Shown: piece after piece, positions 33,081-42,304 of the stretch
Layout of the letters: each line of letters starts with the position of its first letter
How positions within the stretch are numbered: the first letter of the stretch is position 1
DNA from: Pseudomonas syringae
Lineage (GTDB): Bacteria; Pseudomonadota; Gammaproteobacteria; Pseudomonadales; Pseudomonadaceae
Length of the DNA: 64,000 bases
Direction of reading: 5' to 3'
NCBI RefSeq assembly: GCF_021605415.1
Contig: NZ_WKEQ01000032.1
Location: 1-64,000 of the forward strand
Notes under the pieces: model-generated
What the model was told of the DNA's origin: nothing
The model's input: the letters and a program-made list of their open reading frames with translations, nothing else
The model's database searches: none
Made by a program: the position numbers and the translations under genes

Positions 33081-34600
33081 CCCAAACCGTGCCAGACGCG
33101 GCCATCGCGAGTCAGCAGTTCATCGGCAGCCGGCGGGCCATCTTCGCCCGCCGCGTAGCTTTGCACTGTCGCGTCTTCCTGCCAGGCGTCGAGGAACGGT
33201 TGCACGGCACGCCAGCCGTTCTCGATGTTGTCGGCGCGCTGGAACAGCGTCTGATCGCCAGTCAGGCAGTCGTAGATCAAGGTTTCATACCCGGTGGACG
33301 GCTGCATTTCGAAGAAATCCTTGTAGGCGAAACCCAGCTCGATATTGGCCATGTTCAGCGCCGGCCCGGGCCGCTTGGCAAGCAGGTCGAACCACATGCC
33401 TTCGTTGGGCTGGATCTGGATGCGCAGATAGGTCGGCTGCAACTCATCGACTTCGGTGTCGCGGAACTGCGCGTACGGCGCCGGTTTGAAGCAGATGACG
33501 ATCTCGGTGTCGCGCACGCTCATGCGCTTGCCGGTACGCAGGTAGAACGGCACGCCGACCCAGCGCCAGTTGTCGATCATCACTTTCAGTGCCACATAGG
33601 TTTCCGTGGTGCTGTCGGGCGATACGTTGGCTTCATCGCGGTAACCGGCCAATGGCTTACCGCCGACTTCGCCAGGACTGTATTGGCCGCGAACCGAATT
33701 GGCCCGGGCCTCTTCGGTCGTCCAAGGGCGGATCGCACCGACCACTTTGGCCTTCTCGCCACGGACGGCATCGGCGCCGAACGCGGCCGGCGGTTCCATC
33801 GCGACCATCGCCAGCAATTGGAACAGGTGATTGGGCACCATGTCCCGCAAGGCGCCGGTGTGTTCGTAAAAGCTGCCACGGGTTTCGACGCCGACGGTTT
33901 CGGCGGCGGTAATCTGCACGTGGTCGATGTAATGGTTGTTCCAGAACGCTTCGAACAGGCTGTTGGAGAACCGGCTGACGAGAATGTTCTGCACGGTTTC
34001 CTTGCCCAGATAGTGATCGATCCGGTAGATCTGCTTTTCCGTCATCACTTTGAGCAAGCACGCGTTCAAGGCTTCGGCGGTGTGCAGATCGGAGCCGAAG
34101 GGTTTCTCGATCACCACCCTTCTGAACGCGTCCGGGGTCTCTTCCAGCAAACCGGCACTGCCGAGACGGCGCACGACTTCACTGAAAAAACGTGGCGCGG
34201 TGGCCAGGTAGAACACCGCATTGCCGGTGCCGCTGTCAGCGATTTTCGCCGCCAGCGCGGAATAAGTGCTGCCGTCCAGAAAGTCGCCCTGAACGTAGCT
34301 GATGCCTTTGGCGAGCTTGGCCCACAGGGCTGGATCAAGCATCTGATCGCCCTTGCCGACCTTCGCCGCCACTTCGGTACGAATGAAGTCTTCAAGCTTG
34401 AGCGCGAAGGCCTCATCGGCAATGGCGTTGTGGTCAACGCCGATGATCCGCAGGCCATCGTCCAACAGGCCATCGCGACTCAGGTTGTAAAGCGCTGGCA
34501 TAAGCAAGCGCTTGACCAGGTCACCGTGAGCGCCGAACAGAAACAGCGTGGTCGGTGGTGCGGGTTCTGCCTTGGATTTCCTGCGGATCGTACGGGTCAT
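33077..34600 (-). CDS. zwf: Glucose-6-phosphate 1-dehydrogenase
   Basis: A 507-residue enzyme with the NADP-binding opening LFLFGAHGDLVKR (usual form FGASGDL), the EKPFGSDL motif and the active-site RIDHYLGKE with catalytic histidine. It oxidises glucose 6-phosphate to 6-phosphogluconolactone. It overlaps gnd upstream (ATGA) and the HAD gene downstream. Pseudomonas species carry several zwf copies; this is the one paired with gnd, not the one beside edd/hexR or pgl/eda, neither of which is here. The longer frame (to 34849) runs into gnd and is rejected. Confidence 0.93.
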   Translation of the reverse strand: MTRTIRRKSKAEPAPPTTLFLFGAHGDLVKRLLMPALYNLSRDGLLDDGLRIIGVDHNAIADEAFALKLEDFIRTEVAAKVGKGDQMLDPALWAKLAKGISYVQGDFLDGSTYSALAAKIADSGTGNAVFYLATAPRFFSEVVRRLGSAGLLEETPDAFRRVVIEKPFGSDLHTAEALNACLLKVMTEKQIYRIDHYLGKETVQNILVSRFSNSLFEAFWNNHYIDHVQITAAETVGVETRGSFYEHTGALRDMVPNHLFQLLAMVAMEPPAAFGADAVRGEKAKVVGAIRPWTTEEARANSVRGQYSPGEVGGKPLAGYRDEANVSPDSTTETYVALKVMIDNWRWVGVPFYLRTGKRMSVRDTEIVICFKPAPYAQFRDTEVDELQPTYLRIQIQPNEGMWFDLLAKRPGPALNMANIELGFAYKDFFEMQPSTGYETLIYDCLTGDQTLFQRADNIENGWRAVQPFLDAWQEDATVQSYAAGEDGPPAADELLTRDGRVWHGLG

Positions 34601-35577
34601 TTTTTCGGGATCTCCACGTGGCCGCCGAAGCCGAAGCGCTGGGCCGACAGTATCTTGTCGCCAAACGTGCCCTGGCCGCGCGAGCGGTAACGCGAGAACA
34701 GCGAGTTCGACAGCACCGGCACTGGCACGGCTTGTTCCATGGCGGCTTCGATGGTCCATTGACCTTCGCCGCTGTCCGCTACGGATCCGGAGAACCCGTC
34801 GAGCTTCGGGTCGCTGGCCAGCGCGTCGGCGGTCAGGTCGAGCAACCACGACGACACCACGCTGCCGCGACGCCAGACCTCGGCAATGTCCGCCACGTTC
34901 AGATCGAAACGCTGATCTTCCGGCAGACGCTCGCTGGACTTGGTCTTGAGGATGTCGAAGCCTTCGGCGAAGGCCGCCATCATGCCGTATTCGATACCGT
35001 TGTGAATCATCTTCACAAAATGCCCGGCACCGGCGGGACCGGCGTGGATGTACCCGTGCTCGGCACGGTGGTCCTCGGACTTGCGATCCTTGGTACGCGG
35101 GATATCGCCCATGCCTGGCGCAAGCGCGGCGAACAGAGGATCAAGACGCGTGACGGTCTCGGCATCGCCGCCGATCATCATGCAGTAGCCGCGCTCCAGA
35201 CCCCAGACGCCGCCGGACGTACCGACGTCGATATAGTGCAGCCCTTTCTCGGCCAGGGTCTTTGCCCGGCGAATATCATCCTTATAGTTGGTGTTGCCGC
35301 CATCAATGATGGTGTCACCGGCCTCAAGCAGATTGCTCAGGGTTTCAATGGTCTCTTCGGTCGGCGCGCCGGCCGGCAGCATCACCCAGACAGCGCGAGG
35401 CTTGGCCAGGCCGGCAACCAGTGCAGGCAGATCGGCGACGCCCGTGGAGCCCTCGGCGGCCAGGGTGTCGACAAAAGCGGTATTGCGGTCGTAAACAACG
35501 GTCGTGTGCCCGTTGAGCATCAGGCGCCGCGCAATATTGCCGCCCATGCGGCCCAGTCCAATAATCCCGAGTTGCAT
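34597..35577 (-). CDS. gnd: 6-phosphogluconate dehydrogenase, short type
   Basis: A 326-residue decarboxylating dehydrogenase with Rossmann motif GLGRMGGN (7-14), DGGNTNYKDDIRR, and the catalytic region GPAGAGHFVKMIHNGIEYGMM. At about 326 residues it is the short (GntZ/YqeC-type) form, not the 470-residue E. coli form. It converts 6-phosphogluconate to ribulose 5-phosphate. It leads an operon gnd-zwf-HAD with four-base overlaps throughout, giving the oxidative pentose phosphate branch in two adjacent genes. AAGGAG precedes the start. Confidence 0.92.
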   Translation of the reverse strand: MQLGIIGLGRMGGNIARRLMLNGHTTVVYDRNTAFVDTLAAEGSTGVADLPALVAGLAKPRAVWVMLPAGAPTEETIETLSNLLEAGDTIIDGGNTNYKDDIRRAKTLAEKGLHYIDVGTSGGVWGLERGYCMMIGGDAETVTRLDPLFAALAPGMGDIPRTKDRKSEDHRAEHGYIHAGPAGAGHFVKMIHNGIEYGMMAAFAEGFDILKTKSSERLPEDQRFDLNVADIAEVWRRGSVVSSWLLDLTADALASDPKLDGFSGSVADSGEGQWTIEAAMEQAVPVPVLSNSLFSRYRSRGQGTFGDKILSAQRFGFGGHVEIPKK

Positions 35578-35849
35578 GTGCTGATGCTCCTTACTACAAA
35601 TAAAGGTGTGTCAAAAGGTTATAGCCCACGCGACTAATGGAGGTTAGTCCGAAGCGGGGGGATGAAGTTTCCGGGCATTGTGCCCGATCCAGACTGATAA
35701 CGTCTGCAATCGTGGCGAAGACACACCGACCATGAAAAATAAAAAAGTTCCATTCCCAGGCAAAAGAAATCAAAATTGGCGCCGATAGTAAGTCGTCGGC
35801 CCAGATCGGGGGCGACTTACAGTTGAGTCAGCCATTTGCGAGGTGAGCA

Positions 35850-36032
35850 ATGGGCACAGTACACACAGCAATGCCTGCACAAACCCTCTACGTCACGATC
35901 CGTCGTGATGAATTGCGCCAGTTGAAAGACGAGCGCGACCAACTGAAGCAGGAACTGGCGCAATTGCGCCTGCTGACCCAAGGTGCGCAACCCAAGCCCT
36001 TGCCGGTCGTTCAGCGTTCTCCGCACGCCTGA
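35850..36032 (+). CDS. Small coiled-coil protein
   Basis: A 60-residue soluble protein; residues about 16-45 (IRRDELRQLKDERDQLKQEL) form a heptad-like coiled coil. No family is recognised. GAGGTG lies five bases before the ATG, and a terminator at 36046 follows. The opposite-strand frame over the same bases lacks a ribosome site. Confidence 0.65.
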   Translation: MGTVHTAMPAQTLYVTIRRDELRQLKDERDQLKQELAQLRLLTQGAQPKPLPVVQRSPHA

Positions 36033-36045
36033 TCCCCGCCAGTCT

Positions 36046-36077
36046 CGGGAACAGCCTGACTGTTCCCGTCAAGTTTT
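36046..36077 (+). terminator. Terminator after small coiled-coil gene
   Basis: CGGGAACAG and CTGTTCCCG around CCTGA give nine perfect pairs, followed by TCAAGTTTT. Confidence 0.65.
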
Positions 36078-36227
36078 GCTTCTCTGCCCTTTCGGCAACT
36101 CACGAAGTTTTCACACTGGTTTTCTGATAATCCGGCCCGATTCTGGCCGCGCGATCTCCGTGCGGCCTCCGTTCGTCGGTTTTCATGGATGCTCCGGCGA
36201 TAGTGTGATGACTTGCTGGAGCGCCGA

Positions 36228-37979
36228 ATGGCAGTGTTCAAACGCAGCAAAACGACTGCGACAGGTTTCGACTGGGCCGGACTTCTCTGGCTCTTTGTAT
36301 TTTTCTGGTACTTCTCCGGAATTACCCAACTGCTGATTCAACTCACCGGCACCTCCGGTTTTACCGGGTTCCGCCAGGCGTTCGTCATGAGCGCGATCTG
36401 GCTGGCGCCGATGTTGCTGTTTCCGAAACAAACCCGCGTGCTCGCCGCCGTGATCGGCGTGGTGCTGTGGGCCTGCTCGATGGCCAGCCTCGGCTATTTC
36501 TTCATCTATCAGCAGGAGTTTTCCCAGAGCGTCATCTTCATCATGTTCGAATCGAATGTGTCTGAAGCCGGCGAATACATGACCCAGTACTTTGCCTGGT
36601 GGATGGTGCCGGCGTTCCTCGCCCACACCGCGTTCGCCTGGTTTCTGTGGACTCGTCTGCGCCCGGTGTATTTGCCCCGTGGCAAGGCATTCGTGGCGGC
36701 CACTGCCATCGTGGTGGCGGTCGCAGGCTATCCGCTGATCAAACAGACTATGCGCACCGGCAGCTTCGCCGGTGGTTTCGAAAAATTCGAAACCCGCATC
36801 GAACCCGCCGTGCCGTGGCAGATGGCCGTGGCGTATCACCGCTATCTCGACACCCTGGCGGACATGCAAGGCATGTTGCACAACGCGAGCAAAATCCCGC
36901 CGTTGAAAAACCTTCAGGACGCCGGCGCGCAACAACCTTCGACACTGGTGCTGGTCATCGGCGAGTCCACCAACCGTCAGCGCATGAGCCTTTACGGCTA
37001 TCCACGCAAGACCACGCCGGAGCTGGACAAGCTCAAGGATCAACTGGCGGTTTTCGATAACGTCATCACCCCACGCCCGTACACCATCGAAGCGTTGCAA
37101 CAGGTGCTGACCTTCGCCGACGAGGACAATCCGGATCTGTACCTGAGCACGCCTTCGCTGGTCAGCATGATGAAACAGGCCGGTTATAAAACCTTCTGGA
37201 TCACCAATCAGCAGACGATGACCAAGCGCAACACCATGCTCACGACCTTCTCCGAGCAGGCCGACGAACAGGTGTATTTGAACAACAACCGCAACCAGAA
37301 CGCCGCCCAATATGACGGCGATGTCATTGAGCCTTTCAAAAAAGCCCTGACCGATGCAGCACCGCGCAAGTTGATCGTGGTGCATTTGCTCGGCACACAC
37401 ATGAGCTACCAGTACCGTTATCCGCAGAGCTTCGACAAGTTCAAGGATCGCACCGGCGTTCCGGCCGGCGTGCGTGACGATCAGGTGCCGACCTACAACA
37501 GCTATGACAACGCGGTGCTGTACAACGATTTCGTGGTCTCAAGCCTGATCAAGGACTACGCCAAATCCGATCCGAACGGCTTTCTGCTGTACCTTTCCGA
37601 CCATGGCGAGGACGTGTTCGACTCCGTGGGTCACGGCACCTTGGGCCGTAACGAGAACAAGCCGACCGCACCGATGTACACCATTCCGTTCATGGCCTGG
37701 GCTTCGCCGAAATGGCGGGAGAACCACGACTGGAATTTTGCGGGCGATCTTGATCGGCCTTACAGCAGTTCGCAGTTGATCCACACCTGGGCGGATCTGG
37801 CGGGTCTGAGTTCCGACGAACTCGACCGCAGCAAAAGTCTCGTCAGCGACAGCTTCAAGCCGCGTCCGCTGATGATCGGCAACCCGTACGAACGCCAGCA
37901 GCGTGCATTGATCGATTTCAGCCTGATGAAGCCGACAAAGCCTGGAACGCCCACGACCGCCAAGGTCGTGTTGAAGTAA
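36228..37979 (+). CDS. Phosphoethanolamine transferase, CptA/EptC-like
   Basis: A 583-residue inner membrane enzyme: about five N-terminal membrane helices (to residue 180), then a periplasmic sulfatase-like domain with the nucleophile threonine T248 in IGESTNRQRMSLYGY and the metal-binding YLSDHGEDVF...HGTLGRNENKPTAPMYTIPF. The YGYPRKTTPEL motif matches the CptA/EptC branch, which decorates the LPS core heptose with phosphoethanolamine. A lipid A-type activity (EptA) is less likely. The ATG at 36228 follows GGAG; a TTG at 36213 does not. A strong terminator follows. Confidence 0.88.
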   Translation: MAVFKRSKTTATGFDWAGLLWLFVFFWYFSGITQLLIQLTGTSGFTGFRQAFVMSAIWLAPMLLFPKQTRVLAAVIGVVLWACSMASLGYFFIYQQEFSQSVIFIMFESNVSEAGEYMTQYFAWWMVPAFLAHTAFAWFLWTRLRPVYLPRGKAFVAATAIVVAVAGYPLIKQTMRTGSFAGGFEKFETRIEPAVPWQMAVAYHRYLDTLADMQGMLHNASKIPPLKNLQDAGAQQPSTLVLVIGESTNRQRMSLYGYPRKTTPELDKLKDQLAVFDNVITPRPYTIEALQQVLTFADEDNPDLYLSTPSLVSMMKQAGYKTFWITNQQTMTKRNTMLTTFSEQADEQVYLNNNRNQNAAQYDGDVIEPFKKALTDAAPRKLIVVHLLGTHMSYQYRYPQSFDKFKDRTGVPAGVRDDQVPTYNSYDNAVLYNDFVVSSLIKDYAKSDPNGFLLYLSDHGEDVFDSVGHGTLGRNENKPTAPMYTIPFMAWASPKWRENHDWNFAGDLDRPYSSSQLIHTWADLAGLSSDELDRSKSLVSDSFKPRPLMIGNPYERQQRALIDFSLMKPTKPGTPTTAKVVLK

Positions 37980-37982
37980 TAA

Positions 37983-38011
37983 AAAGGGGCCTTGGATAGG
38001 CCCCTTTTTCG
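37983..38011 (+). terminator. Terminator after phosphoethanolamine transferase
   Basis: AAAGGGGCC and GGCCCCTTT around TTGGATA, followed by a T-run. Confidence 0.9.
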
Positions 38012-38169
38012 CACGCGTCAGAGTCGATCGCACTGATAGCCCTGCTCCCACACGTTTTGCAATATGTCGGAAAAGTCCCGCTTAACCGCGCGTTAATTCA
38101 CCAAGAAGACAGTGTTCCTGAAGCCGAATTCATGGAGGAAAGGCCCGACATTCCGTTTCAGGAGGCACC

Positions 38170-38379
38170 ATGAAAACCACGACGGCTATTTTCGCCACGA
38201 TGCTCACCGTTGGTTCGGCCAGCGTGTTTGCCGAAGGCGGCGCCGAGCGCATGCATTATCACTGGGACAACTTTCCCGTAGAAACCGTCCGAGCCCAGCA
38301 TCAGGCTGAGGCCAACAGTAAAGAAATCTACGTTCCAGGCGACCAGACCGCTCAGGTAACCGAGTCTTATCGCCGCTGA
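38170..38379 (+). CDS. Small exported protein
   Basis: A 69-residue protein with a signal peptide (MKTTTAIFATMLTVGSASVFA, about 21 residues). The short mature part (GAERMHYHWDNFPVETVRAQHQ) is hydrophilic and has three histidines. It resembles small periplasmic Pseudomonas proteins of unknown function. AGGAGG precedes the ATG, and a terminator follows at 38429. Confidence 0.75.
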   Translation: MKTTTAIFATMLTVGSASVFAEGGAERMHYHWDNFPVETVRAQHQAEANSKEIYVPGDQTAQVTESYRR

Positions 38380-38428
38380 GTACCTATGGACCTTCGATCG
38401 CTGCGCTCTGGTGTCGGAGAAAATCATT

Positions 38429-38456
38429 GGGCGTCCTGATGGGCGCCTTTTTTTAT
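38429..38456 (+). terminator. Rho-independent terminator
   Basis: GGCGTCC and GGGCGCC pair (one G-T) around TGAT, followed by seven T residues. Confidence 0.8.
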
Positions 38457-38622
38457 GCCTGAAGATCCTTGATCCGGAACAGCCTGCGGCCATGCTCCGG
38501 ATCGAACATGCCCGGTGCGAAGCCGAATTTTTATTGACAAACCCCGCCGCGCTAGGCGGGTGTCGGCAGAGCGAGCGCTGGATCGGCGACAGCCGCAACA
38601 GCAAAGACAATCGCGCTGCCAT

Positions 38623-39204
38623 TCAATGCCCCCAGATCAGTTCTTCCGTCCAGCCCAGTTCGGCAAAATCTTCTGCGCGCAACCGGTTTTCCCCGGCGCA
38701 GAAAAACTCGTCCAGTTGCGGCGGTTTCACTGACGTGCCGCTGAGCATGGCATGCACCTGGCCACGATGATGGATCTGGTGCTCGAACAAATGGGACAGC
38801 ATGCGCAGCCGGCTGTCGTGTTGCGGGACTTTGCGGGCAATCGTCACCGGCCGTGCAAGTTCATCGTCGCGCAGTTGCTCGCAATAGGCGATCAGCCGGC
38901 GATCGACGTGAGCTTGCTCGTCACGCAGTTGGACGGCATTAGTGAAGGGTTCGTCAGTGCTGAAAAACACGTAGCAATCAGGGTGCGGCTCATCACCGCG
39001 CAGTTCGCGTTCCAGCGCATCGACGTAGAACCAGTCGCAGGTGAGGATGTGGTTGAGCGTCAGGCGCAGCCCCGGAAAAAAACTGACCCGCGGCGCGGTC
39101 AGTTCCTCCGCGCTCAACTGTGTCCAGGCCTTGGCCAGCCGGTGGTTGGCCCAGGCGTTCTGGTACGCCATGGTCAGCAGATGATGGGATAACGGCTGGG
39201 ACAA
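38623..39204 (-). CDS. DinB-like four-helix protein
   Basis: A 193-residue protein of the DinB/YfiT-like superfamily. The metal-binding histidines are in LTLNHILTCDWFYVDAL and HLFEHQIHHRGQVHAML (the HQIHHRGQ motif). The superfamily includes thiol-dependent S-transferases such as mycothiol enzymes; the substrate here is unknown. The start is TTG at 39204, eight bases after GGAGG; an internal ATG at 39171 is the alternative. It is 18 bases downstream of the ZapE-like gene, probably co-transcribed. Confidence 0.85.
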   Translation of the reverse strand: MSQPLSHHLLTMAYQNAWANHRLAKAWTQLSAEELTAPRVSFFPGLRLTLNHILTCDWFYVDALERELRGDEPHPDCYVFFSTDEPFTNAVQLRDEQAHVDRRLIAYCEQLRDDELARPVTIARKVPQHDSRLRMLSHLFEHQIHHRGQVHAMLSGTSVKPPQLDEFFCAGENRLRAEDFAELGWTEELIWGH

Positions 39205-39222
39205 TCTTTCGCCCTCCTTGAT

Positions 39223-40341
39223 TCAGGCCTCGGCAAAGCGTTGCAGCTGCATCTCCTGCAAGCGACTGAGGGTGCGGCGGAACGGAAATTCCAGATAACC
39301 CTCGGTGTACAACGCATCCATCGGTACGTGTGCCTCGATAAAGAGCGGCACTTTGCGGTCGTAGCACTCATCCACCAAGGCGATAAACCTGCGCACGCCG
39401 TCGTCGTGCACCGACAGTTGCGGCAGCTCTCGGTCGCCCGCCACCACCCGTTCGGCGCCGTCTTCGGTGCCTCGGGCGATGCGCCCTTCACGTTTTTTGG
39501 CGCTGAGGTTTGGTACGTCACTTAACAGAATAGACCGGTAGGTGTCGCACAGTGCGATGAAGTCCATGGCGGCGAACGGTTGCTCGCAGAGATCGGTATA
39601 ACGGCACCACAACACTGATTGACTGGCCTTCACCACATTCAAATGGCGATGGCCGACTTGCACAGGTTCGGCACTGGCGGTTTCGCCGGTGGTCATCGCC
39701 TCAAAGATCGCTGCCAGCGCAGTGCCCTGCCCCGGTTCGCTGACCCAATAGCGTTGCTCGATGATGCCCGGATGCAGGCGATGATCTTCCGCGCCGTTCA
39801 CCGGCACCACTTGCATGTGCGCCTTGATCGCGGTGATCGCCGGCGTGAAGCGGTCGCGGTTGAAGCCGTCGGCGTAAAGCTGATCCGGCGGCAGGTTGGA
39901 GGTGCAGACCACTACCACGCCTTCGTCGAACATCACCTGAAACAAACGGCCGAGGATGATCGCGTCACCGATGTCGTTGACGAACAGTTCATCGAAACAC
40001 AGCACCCGCACTTCAGCCGCCAGTTCCCGGGCCAGGGCCTTGAGCGGATCGGCAATCCCGGTCAACTGGAACGAGCGCTGGTGAACCCAGCCCATGAAGT
40101 GATGGAAATGCTGCCGCCGCGCCGGCACGCGCAGGCTCTGATAGAACTGATCCATCAGCCAGGTCTTGCCACGCCCGACCGGGCCCCACAGGTATACGCC
40201 GATAATCGGGCGAGCACCGGCATGCAGCGCTTCGTGGCATTTTTGCAGCGCCCAGGCGGCGTGCTCCTGCGCTTCATCCTGGATGAAGCCCTTGTGTTCA
40301 ATGGCATGTTGCCAAGCGCTGAGCGGAGAGTCGAAAGTCAT
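39223..40341 (-). CDS. zapE: ZapE/AFG1-like ATPase
   Basis: A 372-residue AAA+-like protein with Walker A GPVGRGKT (53-60), Walker B VLCFDELFVNDIGDAI, and the ZapE/AFG1 segments FHHFMGWVHQR, TSNLPPDQLYADGFNRDRF and LWCRYTDLCEQPFAAMDFIAL. ZapE in E. coli acts with FtsZ at the division ring under some conditions. Pseudomonas has another ZapE-type gene elsewhere, so this may be a paralogue. It is followed by the DinB gene on the same strand. Confidence 0.85.
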   Translation of the reverse strand: MTFDSPLSAWQHAIEHKGFIQDEAQEHAAWALQKCHEALHAGARPIIGVYLWGPVGRGKTWLMDQFYQSLRVPARRQHFHHFMGWVHQRSFQLTGIADPLKALARELAAEVRVLCFDELFVNDIGDAIILGRLFQVMFDEGVVVVCTSNLPPDQLYADGFNRDRFTPAITAIKAHMQVVPVNGAEDHRLHPGIIEQRYWVSEPGQGTALAAIFEAMTTGETASAEPVQVGHRHLNVVKASQSVLWCRYTDLCEQPFAAMDFIALCDTYRSILLSDVPNLSAKKREGRIARGTEDGAERVVAGDRELPQLSVHDDGVRRFIALVDECYDRKVPLFIEAHVPMDALYTEGYLEFPFRRTLSRLQEMQLQRFAEA

Positions 40342-40769
40342 GCGCGGCAGTATGCCATGACGTTTGGGCGCTGCGGCACGCTGCGATCTTTAGATCTGGT
40401 GAGTCGTCGGCGACGGGTGTGACCGAACAAACGCCGTCGCTGGCAAGCCAGCCCACAGGGTTATGGGCTGGTACCGGTTTATTGCGTTCACTGAAGAGCC
40501 TCTGTGGGAGCTGGCTTGCCAGCGAAAGCGTCAACTGAGGCGACATCAATGTTGAATGTGCCGGCCTCATCGCGAGCAAGCTCGCTCCCACAGGGATTTG
40601 GGTCAAACCGGAAATCGCGACCCTCCCACAGTGATTTTGGGTGCAGTCCAATGGTTGCCGTAAAACCTGACCTTTCAGGCAGTTATTGCTCATTGCGATC
40701 ACCGCCCGCTTACGGCATTCTGCGCCTCCATTTTCTGGCCCGGCCGCGCTTTGCGGCACGCAAATCATC
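40342..40769. other. Repeat-rich intergenic region
   Basis: This gap of 428 bases contains no supported gene, and includes several repeats: a GCTGCGATCTTTAGATCTG unit (about 40370-40398), a REPIN (40434-40530), and a lone REP (40569-40596). The last 170 bases form the permease leader. I looked for a xanthine-type riboswitch there but could not support one. Confidence 0.6.
40434..40596. repeat. REPIN plus extra REP
   Basis: GTCGCTGGCAAGCCAGCCCA (40435) and the inverted TGTGGGAGCTGGCTTGCCAG (40503) form a doublet; TCGCGAGCAAGCTCGCTCCC at about 40570 is a further unit. Confidence 0.85.
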
Positions 40770-42236
40770 ATGACTGCCCCTGAAAAAGCCCCGCGCAACA
40801 GCGACTTGATTTACGGTCTCAACGACCGCCCGCACTTCACCGCCACGGTTTTTGCCGCCCTGCAACACGTACTGGCCAGCTTCGTCGGCATCATCACGCC
40901 GACCTTGATCATGGGCGGTGCCCTTGGCCTGCAAAGCGAAGTGCCCTACCTGATCAGCATGGCGCTGTTTGTTTCGGGGCTGGGCACATTTGTGCAGGCG
41001 CGGCGCTTCGGCCCGATTGGCTCCGGTTTGCTGTGCCTGCAAGGCACCAGTTTTTCCTTTATCAGCGTGATACTCAGCGCCGGGTTCATGGTCAAGGCCC
41101 GGGGTGGCGGCACGGACGAGATCCTTTCGACGATTTTCGGCGTGTGCTTCTTCGCCGCGTTCATTGAAGTCGCGCTGAGCCAGTTCATCGGCAAGCTGCG
41201 GATGCTGATCACCCCGGTGGTCACCGGCACCATCATCACGCTGATGGGGTTGTCGCTGATCAAGGTCGCCATGACCGACATCGCCGGCGGCTTCGGCGCT
41301 GCTGATCTGGGCGCTGCCAGCCACATACTGCTGGCGGCGCTGGTGCTCGGCACGATTGTGGTGTTGAACCGCGTGGACGTGCCGTTTCTACGGCTGGGCG
41401 CAATTGTTATCGGCCTGACCCTCGGCTATTTCGTCGCCTGGATGATGGGCCAGGTGGATTTCGCCAGCCTGCCCGAGGTGCCGCTGGTCAGCGTGCCAGT
41501 GCCCTTCAAATATGGATTCAATTTCGATTGGGTGGCGTTCGTGCCGGTTGCGGTGATTTTCCTGGTATCGCCGCTGGAGGCTGCCGGCGACCTCACGGCC
41601 AACTCGATGATTTCCCGCGAGCCGGTCAAAGGTCCGTTGTACATCCGTCGAATCAAATCCGGCCTGCTCGCCGACGGACTCAATTCGGCCATGGCCGCCG
41701 TGTTCAACAGCATGCCGATGGTGACCTTCGCGCAGAACAACGGTGTAATTCAGCTCACCGGCGTGGCCAGCCGTTATGTGGCGTTTTTCATTGCCGGTTT
41801 GCTGGTATTGCTGGGCCTGTTTCCGATGATCGGCGCCGTTCTGCAATTGATGCCAAAACCGGTGCTCGGCGGTGCCGAACTGGTGATGTTCGGCACCGTC
41901 GCCGTGGCCGGCATCAAGATTCTCGCCGAGGCCGGGCTGCATCGGCGCAACATGCTGATCGTGGCGATTTCCCTCGGCATCGGCCTCGGCGTTGCAGCGG
42001 TGCCGGAAGTCTTGCGTGGACTGCCTCAGGCGTTGCGCAACATTTTCGAGTCGCCAATCACCGTCGGCGCGTTGTGCGCTATCGTGCTGAATATCTTTCT
42101 GCCGGAAGAGTTCATTGAGCTGGAAGAAGATGACTTCGACCCGGAAGCATCGATTCTGCAAGTGATGGAAAACCCGGAAGTTGCCGCCAAGGCTGAACCC
42201 GCCGTTGCGGCAGCGGTCGCACAGTTGAACCGCTGA
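40770..42236 (+). CDS. NCS2 nucleobase:cation symporter (xanthine/uracil permease)
   Basis: A 488-residue membrane protein with about 14 helices. It has the NCS2 hallmarks: QHVLASFVGIITPTLIMGGALGL, the substrate loop EAAGDLTANS, and the signature NSMPMVTFAQNNGVIQLTGVASRYV. The QNNG...TG form of the signature is typical of xanthine/uric acid permeases rather than uracil UraA, so a purine substrate is likely. The C-terminal 40 residues are an acidic/Ala-rich cytoplasmic tail. The ATG at 40770 has only a weak ribosome site; the frame from 40686 is not supported. Confidence 0.88.
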   Translation: MTAPEKAPRNSDLIYGLNDRPHFTATVFAALQHVLASFVGIITPTLIMGGALGLQSEVPYLISMALFVSGLGTFVQARRFGPIGSGLLCLQGTSFSFISVILSAGFMVKARGGGTDEILSTIFGVCFFAAFIEVALSQFIGKLRMLITPVVTGTIITLMGLSLIKVAMTDIAGGFGAADLGAASHILLAALVLGTIVVLNRVDVPFLRLGAIVIGLTLGYFVAWMMGQVDFASLPEVPLVSVPVPFKYGFNFDWVAFVPVAVIFLVSPLEAAGDLTANSMISREPVKGPLYIRRIKSGLLADGLNSAMAAVFNSMPMVTFAQNNGVIQLTGVASRYVAFFIAGLLVLLGLFPMIGAVLQLMPKPVLGGAELVMFGTVAVAGIKILAEAGLHRRNMLIVAISLGIGLGVAAVPEVLRGLPQALRNIFESPITVGALCAIVLNIFLPEEFIELEEDDFDPEASILQVMENPEVAAKAEPAVAAAVAQLNR

Positions 42237-42251
42237 AGCAGCCTCCCGGCA

Positions 42252-42291
42252 AAAAAAGGGGCTGAACCGATAGCGGCTCAGCCCTTTTTTT
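42252..42291 (+). terminator. Terminator after permease
   Basis: GGGCTGA and TCAGCCC arms around an ACCGATAGCGGC-type loop, flanked by A-run and T-run. Confidence 0.85.
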
Positions 42292-42304
42292 CGAGAGTTA
42301 TTCA

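Noticed and set aside
33089..34690. 533-codon frame opposite zwf
   Set aside because: Shadow of a clear glucose-6-phosphate dehydrogenase; no recognisable domain.
36183..37400. 405-codon frame opposite the phosphoethanolamine transferase
   Set aside because: His/Gln/Val-rich shadow frame; the forward gene has a signature threonine and metal motifs.
40602..40769. Possible xanthine-type (NMT1) riboswitch before the NCS2 permease
   Set aside because: Considered because the permease looks purine-specific, but I could not identify the expected conserved core and pairing.
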